DNA from: CAINDZ01 sp041908585
GTDB taxonomy: Bacteria > Krumholzibacteriota > Krumholzibacteriia > LZORAL124-64-63
Assembly (NCBI GenBank): GCA_041908585.1
Contig: JAYRFB010000130.1
Coordinates: 1-25,371, forward strand
Reading direction: 5' to 3'
DNA length: 25,371 nt
Positions within the stretch are counted from its first letter, which is position 1; every line of letters starts with the position of its first letter. The notes under the pieces were generated by a model. That model ran no database searches. It was not told the origin of the DNA and was given only the letters and a program-made list of their open reading frames with translations. A program made the position numbers and the translations under genes. Positions 8,061 to 15,057 of this stretch are shown piece after piece.

Positions 8061-8140
8061 CGGGAGGTTTCAGCCAGCAATCGCAAGGGCATGCCGAGGG
8101 GGAATGTGCTCTGTTCAGCCTATCCTCATCCGGAGGCAGC

Positions 8141-9403
8141 ATGAAACACACCCTGATCCTCATCACGGCGCTCACCGCCATCGCCGGCACGACCCGCTCG
8201 GAGCCGGTGCACGTGACCTGTCCCGCCGAACCGCCCAGCGTGCGTCGACTTCAACTGAAGGAACGATGGCGGGTCGACGTCGACAGTCCCGAGGCGCCCG
8301 TCTGGGGTTATACCTATGGGAACCAGGTGCTGTCGCACGCCGGGCGCTTCTACCTGCTCGATGCCCAGCTGTGCAACGTCCACGTCTTCGACAGGGACGG
8401 CGCCTACATCGGCCGGATCATGGGCGAAGGGGAGGGCCCCGGCGAGATCCGAAGCCCCGGGCCGATGTTCGTCTGCCGCGACGGTCGCCTCGCGGTCCAG
8501 TTCGGATTCCCCTCCAAGCTGGAATTCGTGGACTTCGAAGGGAATCCGGTCGGACGCTGGCGCCTGCAGGCGAACGCGTACGCCGTGAGGCTGCAGGATA
8601 CTCCGTACGGCTGGTTCGGAGTGTACATGGAATCCAAGCAGGTCGACGACCCGGGCGTGTCCCTGACCGAGCTTCATGTCGCCCTCCATGATGCCGAGGG
8701 CCGCCGGACGGAAGAGTTCCATAGCGCCTCCAGGAAGAAGGCCGTAGGCGCCGCGATGGACGAAGAGGAGGAGTTCGTGCCCTGGTTCACCGCCGTCGCC
8801 GTTGGTGACGGCGGGATCCTGTACTCGTCCAGGCGCAACGAATACAGGCTGGAGTGGCGGAACCGGAGCGGCGAAGTGACGCGGGTCGCGACGCGACCGT
8901 ACCGATCCCACCGTAGAACACCGGCCGAGCTCGAGGTCCTGAAGTACAGGAGCTACAGGGTCTCCAACGACGACTTCAGTTTCACGGACATGAAGCTGAG
9001 TCCGTTCGATCCGGTCATCAATGCGATCGATGTGTTGGCGGGTGGAGGCCTCCGGGTGCGCACGTCGATGTACCAGAAGGAGCTTCCCGACGGCATGGTG
9101 TGTCGCTTCGAGGTGCACGCGGCGACCGGCGAGTTGCGGGAGCGCGTGGAGATTTGGGACCCGACCGGCTCGTTCGACAGCGACTATGACGTTATCGCGC
9201 TGCTGGAGAACGACTGCGCGGTCGTATTGCGCAACGTGACCCCCGCCTCGCGGGCGGCCACGGACGCCCGCCTGCACCCCAAGGTGCGGGAAAAGCTGCC
9301 GCCGGTGCCGGATGAGCGGGAGGATATCGTGTTCGTCCCCATCGTCTGCGACCTGGTCCCGTACGCGGGGGCGGCCGGAGCAGGCGTTAAGGGGCGCCAT
9401 TGA
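8141..9403 (+). CDS. Exported 6-bladed beta-propeller protein (BF3068/NHL-like)
   Basis: A 420-residue protein with a short signal peptide (MKHTLILITALTAIAGTTRS). Its diagnostic feature is the propeller blade with GRIMGEGEGPGEIRSPGPM (~90-108), the GxGxGPGE signature of the bacterial 6-bladed beta-propeller family. This is preceded by FYLLDAQLCNVHVFDRDG and followed by further blades such as LAVQFGFPSKLEFVDFEGN and GILYSSRRNEYRLEWRNRSG. Members are usually exported or lipoproteins and of unknown function; the fold often mediates ligand or protein binding. No lipobox cysteine follows the signal peptide. The ATG at 8141 is chosen over the earlier in-frame ATG at 7985 because CGGAGG lies 5 nt upstream and it begins the signal peptide. 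It has its own putative promoter and no obvious operon partner. Confidence 0.8.
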   Translation: MKHTLILITALTAIAGTTRSEPVHVTCPAEPPSVRRLQLKERWRVDVDSPEAPVWGYTYGNQVLSHAGRFYLLDAQLCNVHVFDRDGAYIGRIMGEGEGPGEIRSPGPMFVCRDGRLAVQFGFPSKLEFVDFEGNPVGRWRLQANAYAVRLQDTPYGWFGVYMESKQVDDPGVSLTELHVALHDAEGRRTEEFHSASRKKAVGAAMDEEEEFVPWFTAVAVGDGGILYSSRRNEYRLEWRNRSGEVTRVATRPYRSHRRTPAELEVLKYRSYRVSNDDFSFTDMKLSPFDPVINAIDVLAGGGLRVRTSMYQKELPDGMVCRFEVHAATGELRERVEIWDPTGSFDSDYDVIALLENDCAVVLRNVTPASRAATDARLHPKVREKLPPVPDEREDIVFVPIVCDLVPYAGAAGAGVKGRH

Positions 9404-9528
9404 GACCGATTCGGTTGGACGGCATCGGGCGACAGATCGCGTTCATGAGGGCGTGCGGCCCCTTGCGGCCGCGGAGGCTCGGGAGCGGCGAAGCACTCCG
9501 GTGCCCGACGCGACCGCGAGCACCCACC

Positions 9529-10292
9529 CTCGACGTCCCAAGCCTCGTCGTGCTATCGTCCCGTGCGCGCTGATGCCCGCTTGCCGCTTTAACCGCTTCG
9601 GCGCCCCAGCCAAGGGAAGTCCCGCCCGTGCGACCGCAGGTCCTGACGCTGCCGCTTACCGCATCACCGCTCGAGGCGGTCGCCGCCGAGCTGTGCCGCG
9701 TCGTGCCCGGCGCCCCGGCGGGTGACTTCACGGCCGCCCTGGTCCTGCTGCCCTCGACCCGCGCCTGCCGCACGCTGGGCCAGCTCCTGTTCGAGCGCTC
9801 GGGCCTGCCCGCGGTGCTGCTGCCGCGCATTCTGACGCCCGCCCAGCTGGCGATCGAAGCGCTCACCGCGCTCGGCCTGCTGCCGCCAGCACCGCCGCCG
9901 GCGGCCGCCAACCGCGCCTTGATCCTCTCGCACGAGCTGGCGGCGCGGGGCTGGCTGCAGGGCCCGCCCGAGACGGCGCCCGGCCTGGCGCAGGAGCTCG
10001 TGCGCGCGTTCGACGAGATCCGGCGCCAGCGGCTGGCCGACCTGCTGCTGGGGCCGGCGCCAGTCGAGGCGGCCCTGGCGCGCATGGCGGTGCGCGAGGC
10101 CGAGGCCGAGTCGACGGTCGCCGAGCTGCGCAGCCTGCGCGAGGCATGGCGCCTCTACCGTGACAAGGTGCCGCACGACGAGGTCGACACGCTGGTGAGG
10201 CTGACCGCGCGCCCAGAGAGACCCGCCGCTGGCGACGCCTCCGGGCCGGCGCCATGGCCCGCGCCCGCGCCGACCCTGGCGGTGGCCGCCGG
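9529..10292 (+). repeat. Left copy of a ~760-bp direct repeat (addB promoter and 5' end)
   Basis: This stretch matches 16444-17199 in the same orientation. Upstream of the GTG the match is looser (about 70% by eye). In the first ~290 nt of coding sequence I count only about a dozen differences, and identity falls again in the last ~80 nt. Similarity stops abruptly at GGTGGCCGCCGG (ending 10292 and 17199). The two copies bracket about 6.15 kb. Confidence 0.9.
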
Positions 10293-10356
10293 TTCTCGCT
10301 GCAGCGTCGGAGCTGGCAGAGGCCGTACAGGAAGGGCAGGTGGACTCTATCATTGA
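9628..10356 (+). pseudogene. Truncated duplicate of addB (5' fragment)
   Basis: The GTG at 9628, with AAGGGAAG upstream as in the intact copy, opens a 242-codon frame. Its first ~222 residues align with the N-terminus of the complete AddB at 16535 with few changes (for example VLTLPL for LLPLPL, AFDEIRRQ for AYDEIRRQ). At about codon 222 the homology ends and roughly 20 unrelated residues (SRCSVGAGRGRTGRAGGLYH) follow before a stop. All of the central region, the iron-sulfur cysteines and the nuclease domain are missing, so the product cannot do AddB's job. The remaining frame is unbroken, which points to a fairly young event. The putative promoter region was duplicated too, so the stub may be transcribed. 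Confidence 0.88.
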
Positions 10357-10399
10357 GCGCGGTGCGACCGTTCTCGTCGCTGACGCCAGGCACAGATGG

Positions 10400-10431
10400 G
10401 AGTGATCCCCTGCAAGGCGAAAGGGCGCAGC
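10400..10431 (+). repeat. Second copy of a 32-nt motif also at 7983-8014
   Basis: GAGTGATCCC is identical in both places and the next 22 nt match at 16 positions (26 of 32 overall by hand). In both cases the motif begins at the last sense codon of a coding-like tail (GAG TGA). It may be the end of a shared mobile element or chance in GC-rich DNA. Confidence 0.35.
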
Positions 10432-10541
10432 GGGCCGCGGCTTGAAAGCAGCGGCGGGTAGGAGCGAGCCGTCTGCCGACTGCCCCCTCCCAACCGAATC
10501 CACAACCTGGGAGGATTCAGGGGCCTCGTTTCGGTAGTGGG

Positions 10542-10628
10542 GCTTTCCAGCAGCAGATCATGGCGGGAACGCAGAAGACCGCGCAGGATGTGGAGCAGAA
10601 TCTCGATAACGGGTCCGTTGAGCCAGGA
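10542..10628 (-). mobile_element. Possible N-terminal remnant of an integrase-core (IS481/IS3-like) transposase
   Basis: The minus strand reads GPVIEILLHILRGLLRSRHD followed by LLLES. This resembles the start of integrase-core transposases, which commonly begin with a hydrophobic helix and then LLRSRxxLxLENLALRQQL. The similarity ends after LLLE, there is no start codon in frame, and a stop lies shortly upstream. It would be a fragment of about 30 codons. The call rests on one short motif. Confidence 0.3.
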
Positions 10629-10679
10629 GCGGCGATCGGCAGGGATGTGTCACGACCAGCGGTGCAAGGGAGACGCGTC

Positions 10680-10988
10680 ATGTTCCTTTTGCTCGAAGAC
10701 AACCGGGATGCCATCGAGGACCTGTGCCAACGCTACCGCGCCGAACGTCTCGACGTGTTCGGCTCGGCGCTGCGGGACGCCTTCCGGCCCGGCGTAAGCG
10801 ACTTGGATCTGCCCGTCGAGTTCGGCCCGATGAGCCCGTACGAGCGCGCCGACGCTAATTTCCGGCCCCTGAACGAACTGCGCTCGGTGGTGGGCGCTGA
10901 CATCGACTTGGTCATATCCGGAGCCGGGACGAATCGCATTATTCCCGCCGAAATCGAGAGCACGAAGCAGGCCTTCTGTGCCGCGTGA
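10680..10988 (+). CDS. MNT-type nucleotidyltransferase domain protein (orphan MntA-like)
   Basis: A 102-residue protein with the minimal nucleotidyltransferase signature: DVFGSALRDAF (~22-32), SDLDLPVEFG carrying the two metal-binding aspartates, and a third acidic strand GADIDLVISG (~77-86). In this family the small MNT protein usually works with a HEPN ribonuclease as its AMPylating antitoxin. No HEPN gene lies next to it on either strand, so it is an orphan. The usual glycine of the GSxxRG motif is Asp here (GSALRD), a departure that might lower activity. The ATG at 10680 is chosen over the in-frame ATG at 10560 because GGGAGA lies 6 nt upstream and the earlier residues are non-descript and overlap a transposase remnant. 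It lies between mobile debris and the low-GC operon. Confidence 0.72.
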   Translation: MFLLLEDNRDAIEDLCQRYRAERLDVFGSALRDAFRPGVSDLDLPVEFGPMSPYERADANFRPLNELRSVVGADIDLVISGAGTNRIIPAEIESTKQAFCAA

Positions 10989-11296
10989 TTCCTGGGTCTG
11001 TCTCGAGTAATCTCGACATTGACGAATCGGACGATCAGCCATAGAATCGCAGCCGGGAGTCAGGGGCTAATCGGAGTTTGCGACTGGCCAATGTGGGAGA
11101 CTGGCACGATCACCAGCGGAGAAAGCTCGGGGTCGCGCCGCAATCCGTACCAATTCGCCGGGCGATCGCATGAGGCGGAAATCTGCGGATTTGACCAGCA
11201 TACGATCTGCCGGGCGATAGATCTCCGCCCCCGAACACGCCCTGATTTGCCCGAAGTTGCAAGAGGCACGCAGTAGGCACACATGGAGGCTGGGCC
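10989..11296 (+). other. Promoter and long untranslated leader of the low-GC operon
   Basis: No gene is supported in these 308 nt. A sigma70-like promoter lies at 11019-11047. Beyond it comes a leader of about 240 nt containing an 11-bp inverted repeat with one mismatch, GGCGGAAATCT (11174-11184) and AGATCTCCGCC (11219-11229), around a 34-nt loop, and a near-palindrome AAATCTGCGGATTT. I recognise no known riboswitch. Confidence 0.45.
11019..11047 (+). promoter_or_regulatory. Strong sigma70-like promoter of the secreted-protein operon
   Basis: TTGACG (11019-11024), a 17-nt spacer and TAGAAT (11042-11047): each hexamer is one base from consensus with ideal spacing. Transcription would start near 11054. 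It is the best-matching promoter in the window and points at the three-gene operon beginning at 11297. Confidence 0.6.
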
Positions 11297-14062
11297 GTGA
11301 GCCGAACTCATCGGTATGTCGTGCGGATGGTCGTTCCCGCGTTGCTGGCCGTGTTTTGGATTCTCCCCGGATGGGCCCAGTATTTTGATTGCAGCACGAT
11401 TGCGATGGTGCCTGACTCGTTGACTGTCAAGGGCTTGGCTCCTGCATACTCAGATGCCGATTTCTTCGCGTCAGTCAGGTGCGTGATTCACGTGCTGAGG
11501 CAAGATGACGGGTCGGGCGGACTCAGCGAGAGCGCGGTTGACAGCATGCTGGAGGCCGCCAATGAAGAGCTCATGGTCTTGGGTGTTGGATTGGACATCT
11601 TGGGACATTCAGATGTCCTGAATTCGACGTATTTGGCTCATCCGGACTCGTTTGCGACCTGGATCTTCGCACAAGATCCGCACGAGAATGCGATAGACAT
11701 CTACTTGGGCTCAGCAGCGGGCCTGGCACGCGGCAGGGCTCAAAGCATTCCAAGTTCGGCCCTGGTACTTTCTGGCGCACAAAGCCCACAGTCGGCGCTC
11801 AGTCATCTGATTGGACACTGTCTTGGTCTGTACCACACCAGCGAGACGATGCTTGGCGTAGAGAACTTTGATGGAAGTAATGGCACGACAACCGGAGATT
11901 TGGTGTCGGATACCCCAGCCGATCCGGGACTTACTGGTTGGGTGCAGCCGGATTGCAGCTTGGCAGCGGCGTTCACGGATAGCTTCCCGGGTTATACGCC
12001 AGATGTTTCGAATGTCATGGCCAACAGCTGCATGTCCTGTTGGTCCACCTTCACTGAGATACAAAGAGCGCGCGTCGCCGCCGCGATTCAATCCTATGCG
12101 ATTCTGTCGAATGTTGTGGACCTCAAGATAGAGCCCTATGTGGACAAGACGGACGACACGACGATTGCGACGCACACGAACTTGCCTTTGGTTCCGAGCA
12201 ATGCCGTGGCAATTGATATTGATGGCGACGCCGACAAGGACATCGTAGTGTCCGGGTCTTCCAACACTTTGGATGAAACGCTAAACAAGGGGTACGCAGG
12301 AATCTGCACTGGATATGCGACATCAGGTGCGCCGACCCTGTCAGATCGTACTATAGATGTCTTCGGTGCTCAACGCCCTGCAAATGGAACCACGGGTTTG
12401 ATTGCAGCTGATTACGACAATGATAGCGCTGTTGATTTCTTCGCTCCCAATCCAAGGTGGAATGGAGACAGTTCGATTTTCCGGCATCGCCTCTTCCGCA
12501 ATGACGGTGATGGTGGATTCACCGATGTCACGAGCGCAACCGGATTGCGCGCACCACTCGGAGCCGGCTGGGATTGGACACTCAGCGGTGCTTGGGGCGA
12601 CTATAATGGCGATGGATATTTGGACTTGCTGACCGTGGTTGCCCCGTCGCTGATGTCTTTCGACGCGGGGTCAATCCATCTCCGACTCTACAAGAATGTC
12701 GCCCTGCCGGGGGGGCTGCGTGGCTTTGTCGAGGTGACCGACATTGCGGGTCTAGGATCGACAATCGACGATGTTAGATCAGTTCTGTGGGTTGATGTTG
12801 ACAAAGATCACGATATGGATTTGTTGGCGATTCAGCACGCTGCCCGCGACGACGCAAAATCGAAGTTCTATCTCAACATCGGCGGCCATTTCAGTGATGA
12901 GACCACTGCCTGCATGTCCAGTTGTCTGGGCGCACTTAATGTAAATCACGTATATGCAGCACCTGGGGATGTCGATAACGATGGTGATGTTGATATTGTC
13001 TACCACGGGCTTAATGATCGAGGATGGCTCCGCAATCAGCTTGACGCCCAGACCGGTATCAGCACGTTTGTCGTTGGCTGGCACGAGCACCAATATTCGG
13101 GAGGATTTGACGACGGCTGGCCTCATGATCCGATGGATGTGGAGGTCTTCGATTTCGACTTGGACGGTTGTTTGGACATGGCAACGCCAACCAAGAATAG
13201 CAGCGTAGGTGCGCACGAATTGCTCAAGAATGAACCAACGACGCACCATTTCAGCGTGGTCTATCCGTCGGGCCTGCGGACATCCGAAGCATATGGGTCG
13301 TGTGCCGCAGATTTTCATATGGATGGATTCACGGATCTGTTTCTGGCCGCCGAGCTCTTGAGCCCTCGTTCAAACACTAGGCTTTTTCTCAGGTCCAGTG
13401 TTGCGGCGAGTGGCCTTCCTCACGGAAGTCATTGGGTCGGCATTCGTCTCGAAGATGCCGACGGATCGTGCAATTTTAGAGGTGTCGGAGCCACCGTCAT
13501 CGTCACTGCGGGCGATCATCGTCAGGCCCAGATTGTAGACGGCGGCAGTGGGCAAGCTGGCCAGCATGATTTGGACCTGGTTTTTGGTCTCGGGGCGTAC
13601 TCAGGCCTAGTCGATGTGGAGATCATTTGGCCGTGCGGTCAGACACAATACGAGACTGTTTCCTCTGATGCCTACCATACGGTTCAGCTGTCTAGACCGA
13701 TTGTTGATAGCAGTTCAGTATCTATGTATGTGAATTTTGTCCTCGGAGAAGATTCCCTTGATTGGGTCTTTGAGTGGGAGACTGCGACGCCTGGAGACAA
13801 TCAACTCGATTATGTAGAATTCCCGAACAAGTTGCCGGGCTATCCGAATGTCGGAGGCCTCGATGCCTCCATGGGGGACGTCGCCGTTGCGGCAACGCAG
13901 AGGAAGGCCAATGGGACCTATCTTCATCGCGTGACGTGGTTCGATCGACCTTGTGCAGAGGAGATGACGGCGCCCTACAAGGTTCACAGCAAAGTGATCG
14001 ACTTTGATTCTGCGAGTACGCGCAGGACTTTGTACCTGTTTGGGTGTCCCATTTCCCAATAG
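11297..14062 (+). CDS. Secreted M43/pappalysin-like pseudopeptidase with seven FG-GAP repeats and ASPIC/UnbV domain
   Basis: A 921-residue exported protein. The signal peptide is residues 1-28. Residues ~40-265 resemble M43 (pappalysin/cytophagalysin) metallopeptidases: zinc motif H170-LIGHCLGLY-H180, then DLVSDTPADPG and the Met-turn region NVMANSCMSCWSTFT. The three His ligands remain but the general-base Glu of HExxH is Leu171 (codon CTG), so peptidase activity is unlikely. Seven calcium-loop FG-GAP/VCBS repeats follow, starting near residues 306, 372, 435, 498, 558, 618 and 672 (for example DIDGDADKD, DYNGDGYLD, DVDNDGDVD), enough for a complete propeller. An ASPIC/UnbV domain follows at ~710-795 (FRGVGATVIV, LVFGLG, IIWPCGQTQYE). 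The last ~120 residues are unassigned. GTG at 11297 is favoured by GGAGG about 6 nt upstream. First gene of a low-GC operon; 17 nt separate it from the next. Confidence 0.85.
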   Translation: MSRTHRYVVRMVVPALLAVFWILPGWAQYFDCSTIAMVPDSLTVKGLAPAYSDADFFASVRCVIHVLRQDDGSGGLSESAVDSMLEAANEELMVLGVGLDILGHSDVLNSTYLAHPDSFATWIFAQDPHENAIDIYLGSAAGLARGRAQSIPSSALVLSGAQSPQSALSHLIGHCLGLYHTSETMLGVENFDGSNGTTTGDLVSDTPADPGLTGWVQPDCSLAAAFTDSFPGYTPDVSNVMANSCMSCWSTFTEIQRARVAAAIQSYAILSNVVDLKIEPYVDKTDDTTIATHTNLPLVPSNAVAIDIDGDADKDIVVSGSSNTLDETLNKGYAGICTGYATSGAPTLSDRTIDVFGAQRPANGTTGLIAADYDNDSAVDFFAPNPRWNGDSSIFRHRLFRNDGDGGFTDVTSATGLRAPLGAGWDWTLSGAWGDYNGDGYLDLLTVVAPSLMSFDAGSIHLRLYKNVALPGGLRGFVEVTDIAGLGSTIDDVRSVLWVDVDKDHDMDLLAIQHAARDDAKSKFYLNIGGHFSDETTACMSSCLGALNVNHVYAAPGDVDNDGDVDIVYHGLNDRGWLRNQLDAQTGISTFVVGWHEHQYSGGFDDGWPHDPMDVEVFDFDLDGCLDMATPTKNSSVGAHELLKNEPTTHHFSVVYPSGLRTSEAYGSCAADFHMDGFTDLFLAAELLSPRSNTRLFLRSSVAASGLPHGSHWVGIRLEDADGSCNFRGVGATVIVTAGDHRQAQIVDGGSGQAGQHDLDLVFGLGAYSGLVDVEIIWPCGQTQYETVSSDAYHTVQLSRPIVDSSSVSMYVNFVLGEDSLDWVFEWETATPGDNQLDYVEFPNKLPGYPNVGGLDASMGDVAVAATQRKANGTYLHRVTWFDRPCAEEMTAPYKVHSKVIDFDSASTRRTLYLFGCPISQ

Positions 14063-14079
14063 CCGGCGGAGGTTAGGCG

Positions 14080-14970
14080 ATGAAGATCCTGGGGATGCTG
14101 CTTGTCGGGACACAAATTGCGATTTGCGCCGCCAGTGCACTCGGCGAAGATGGGGTGCCCCCTATCGCGGGAGTGTTCGGTCTGTCGCGAGTGACGCCCG
14201 ATACCTACATAGCAGTCTGGGTGCCCGTGGCTGATGGTGCCGCAGTCACCGGAGTGCGGTGGTATCAGAACGACGGCGAGACCACATTTTCGGAGATTTC
14301 GGCGGCGGCAGGAGTACCGGAATGGCCCAGGGCGGTTTCAACCGCGACGCCTTTGCTGCGAGAAGTTGCCGGGACGAGTTTGTCTTGGAGTGAAGCAACT
14401 TTTGCACAGCCTATTGCCTCGGACTCCGGCGGACTGTACCTCTTCTTGCGCATACAGCAGGGTGCGGTGTTTCAGCATACTGGAATAGGTGGGGGCTTTG
14501 GCGTTGGGTATTTGGTCGGCGATGGAATTCGGCGTGGATGGTTAAGTGGCGATGGAGAACAGTGGAATCCAATTCGACCCGACTGGCAGTTAGCTATCGC
14601 TCCGATCTTGGAAGCCAGTAAATCACTGGACGGAGCGCTGGTATTGAACATGCACAGTGGCGCCCCTGTGGGAGACCGTGCTGCTGCGCAATTAACTGGC
14701 ATTGAAATGGTTGCATTTCCCAATCCCAGCAATCCCTGCACTCAGTTGCAGTTTGCGGTTCCGAAAGCTGGAAGCGGACGATTGGAAATATACGACATCC
14801 GAGGGCGCCTTGTCGTTCGACTGCTAGATGGAGAGATTGCTGCTGGTGCACATACCGCGAACTGGAGCGGCCTGGACAACTATGGCAGACAGGTCGCAAG
14901 CGGAGTGTATTTTGCGCGGCTAGACGCAGGAGGATTGCGAGCTAGTCGATCTATTGTCCTTCTGAGATAG
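14080..14970 (+). CDS. Secreted protein with C-terminal FlgD-like Ig domain (low-GC operon)
   Basis: A 296-residue exported protein with a signal peptide of about 22 residues (MKILGMLLVGTQIAICAASA). Residues ~25-205 are beta-rich and not recognised; segments GVRWYQNDGETTFSEI and LYLFLRIQQG are the most regular. From ~208 it has a FlgD-like Ig domain: MVAFPNPSNPCTQLQFAVP, LEIYDIRGRLVVRLLDG, WSGLDNYGRQVASGVYFARL and a terminal SIVLLR. The domain is the same kind as at the end of the 6651 gene, but the two proteins share no obvious similarity outside it. The ATG at 14080 follows the previous stop by 17 nt, with GGCGGAGG about 7-8 nt upstream. Base composition matches its operon neighbours and not the rest of the window. 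The function is unknown. Confidence 0.8.
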   Translation: MKILGMLLVGTQIAICAASALGEDGVPPIAGVFGLSRVTPDTYIAVWVPVADGAAVTGVRWYQNDGETTFSEISAAAGVPEWPRAVSTATPLLREVAGTSLSWSEATFAQPIASDSGGLYLFLRIQQGAVFQHTGIGGGFGVGYLVGDGIRRGWLSGDGEQWNPIRPDWQLAIAPILEASKSLDGALVLNMHSGAPVGDRAAAQLTGIEMVAFPNPSNPCTQLQFAVPKAGSGRLEIYDIRGRLVVRLLDGEIAAGAHTANWSGLDNYGRQVASGVYFARLDAGGLRASRSIVLLR

Positions 14971-15057
14971 CGACAAATGTCTGTGGACGTTTGTGGGCTC
15001 GTTGGGTATGGCTTGCGACCACCGTCGACCAGTTGGCGGGCGCTGGAGGAGTGTTTT

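Larger units (their letters stand above)
7632..8140 (+). other. 509-nt intergenic region with decayed mobile DNA
   Basis: No intact gene is seen here. In order it holds two GCGCCGGCGC palindromes (7662-7709), a short transposase-like coding remnant (7736-7846), and a 35-codon open stretch (7881-7988, ending DDWLEIGRTAKQRADGRE and stop) that lacks a ribosome site. Next come a 32-nt motif shared with 10400-10431 and a promoter for the gene at 8141. The mixture suggests past insertion and decay. Confidence 0.5.
10293..10679 (+). other. Junction debris between the addB fragment and the MNT gene
   Basis: No intact gene. Immediately after the addB homology ends, a different forward frame reads like the end of a protein (SELAEAVQEGQVDSIIERGA, then TVLVADARHRWE and TGA at 10403-10405); its front is missing. 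The stop is followed by a motif also found at 7983-8014. A transposase-like remnant lies on the minus strand further right. The region looks like several pieces joined end to end. Confidence 0.45.

Noticed and set aside
7157..8092. Minus-strand 311-codon frame over 7157-8092
   Set aside because: It overlaps the FlgD-Ig protein and mobile remnants, has no recognisable domain and no ribosome site.
7983..8140. Integron attC site after the tail at 7881-7988
   Set aside because: No paired GTTRRRY/RYYYAAC core sites were found after either this tail or the one ending at 10405.
8141..9403. Minus-strand 424-codon frame opposite the propeller gene
   Set aside because: The forward strand has a signal peptide, ribosome site and the GxGxGPGE family signature; the minus translation has none.
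11019..11276. 85-codon forward frame before the secreted operon
   Set aside because: Its start lies within the -35 box of the best promoter in the window, it lacks a ribosome site and shows no motif.
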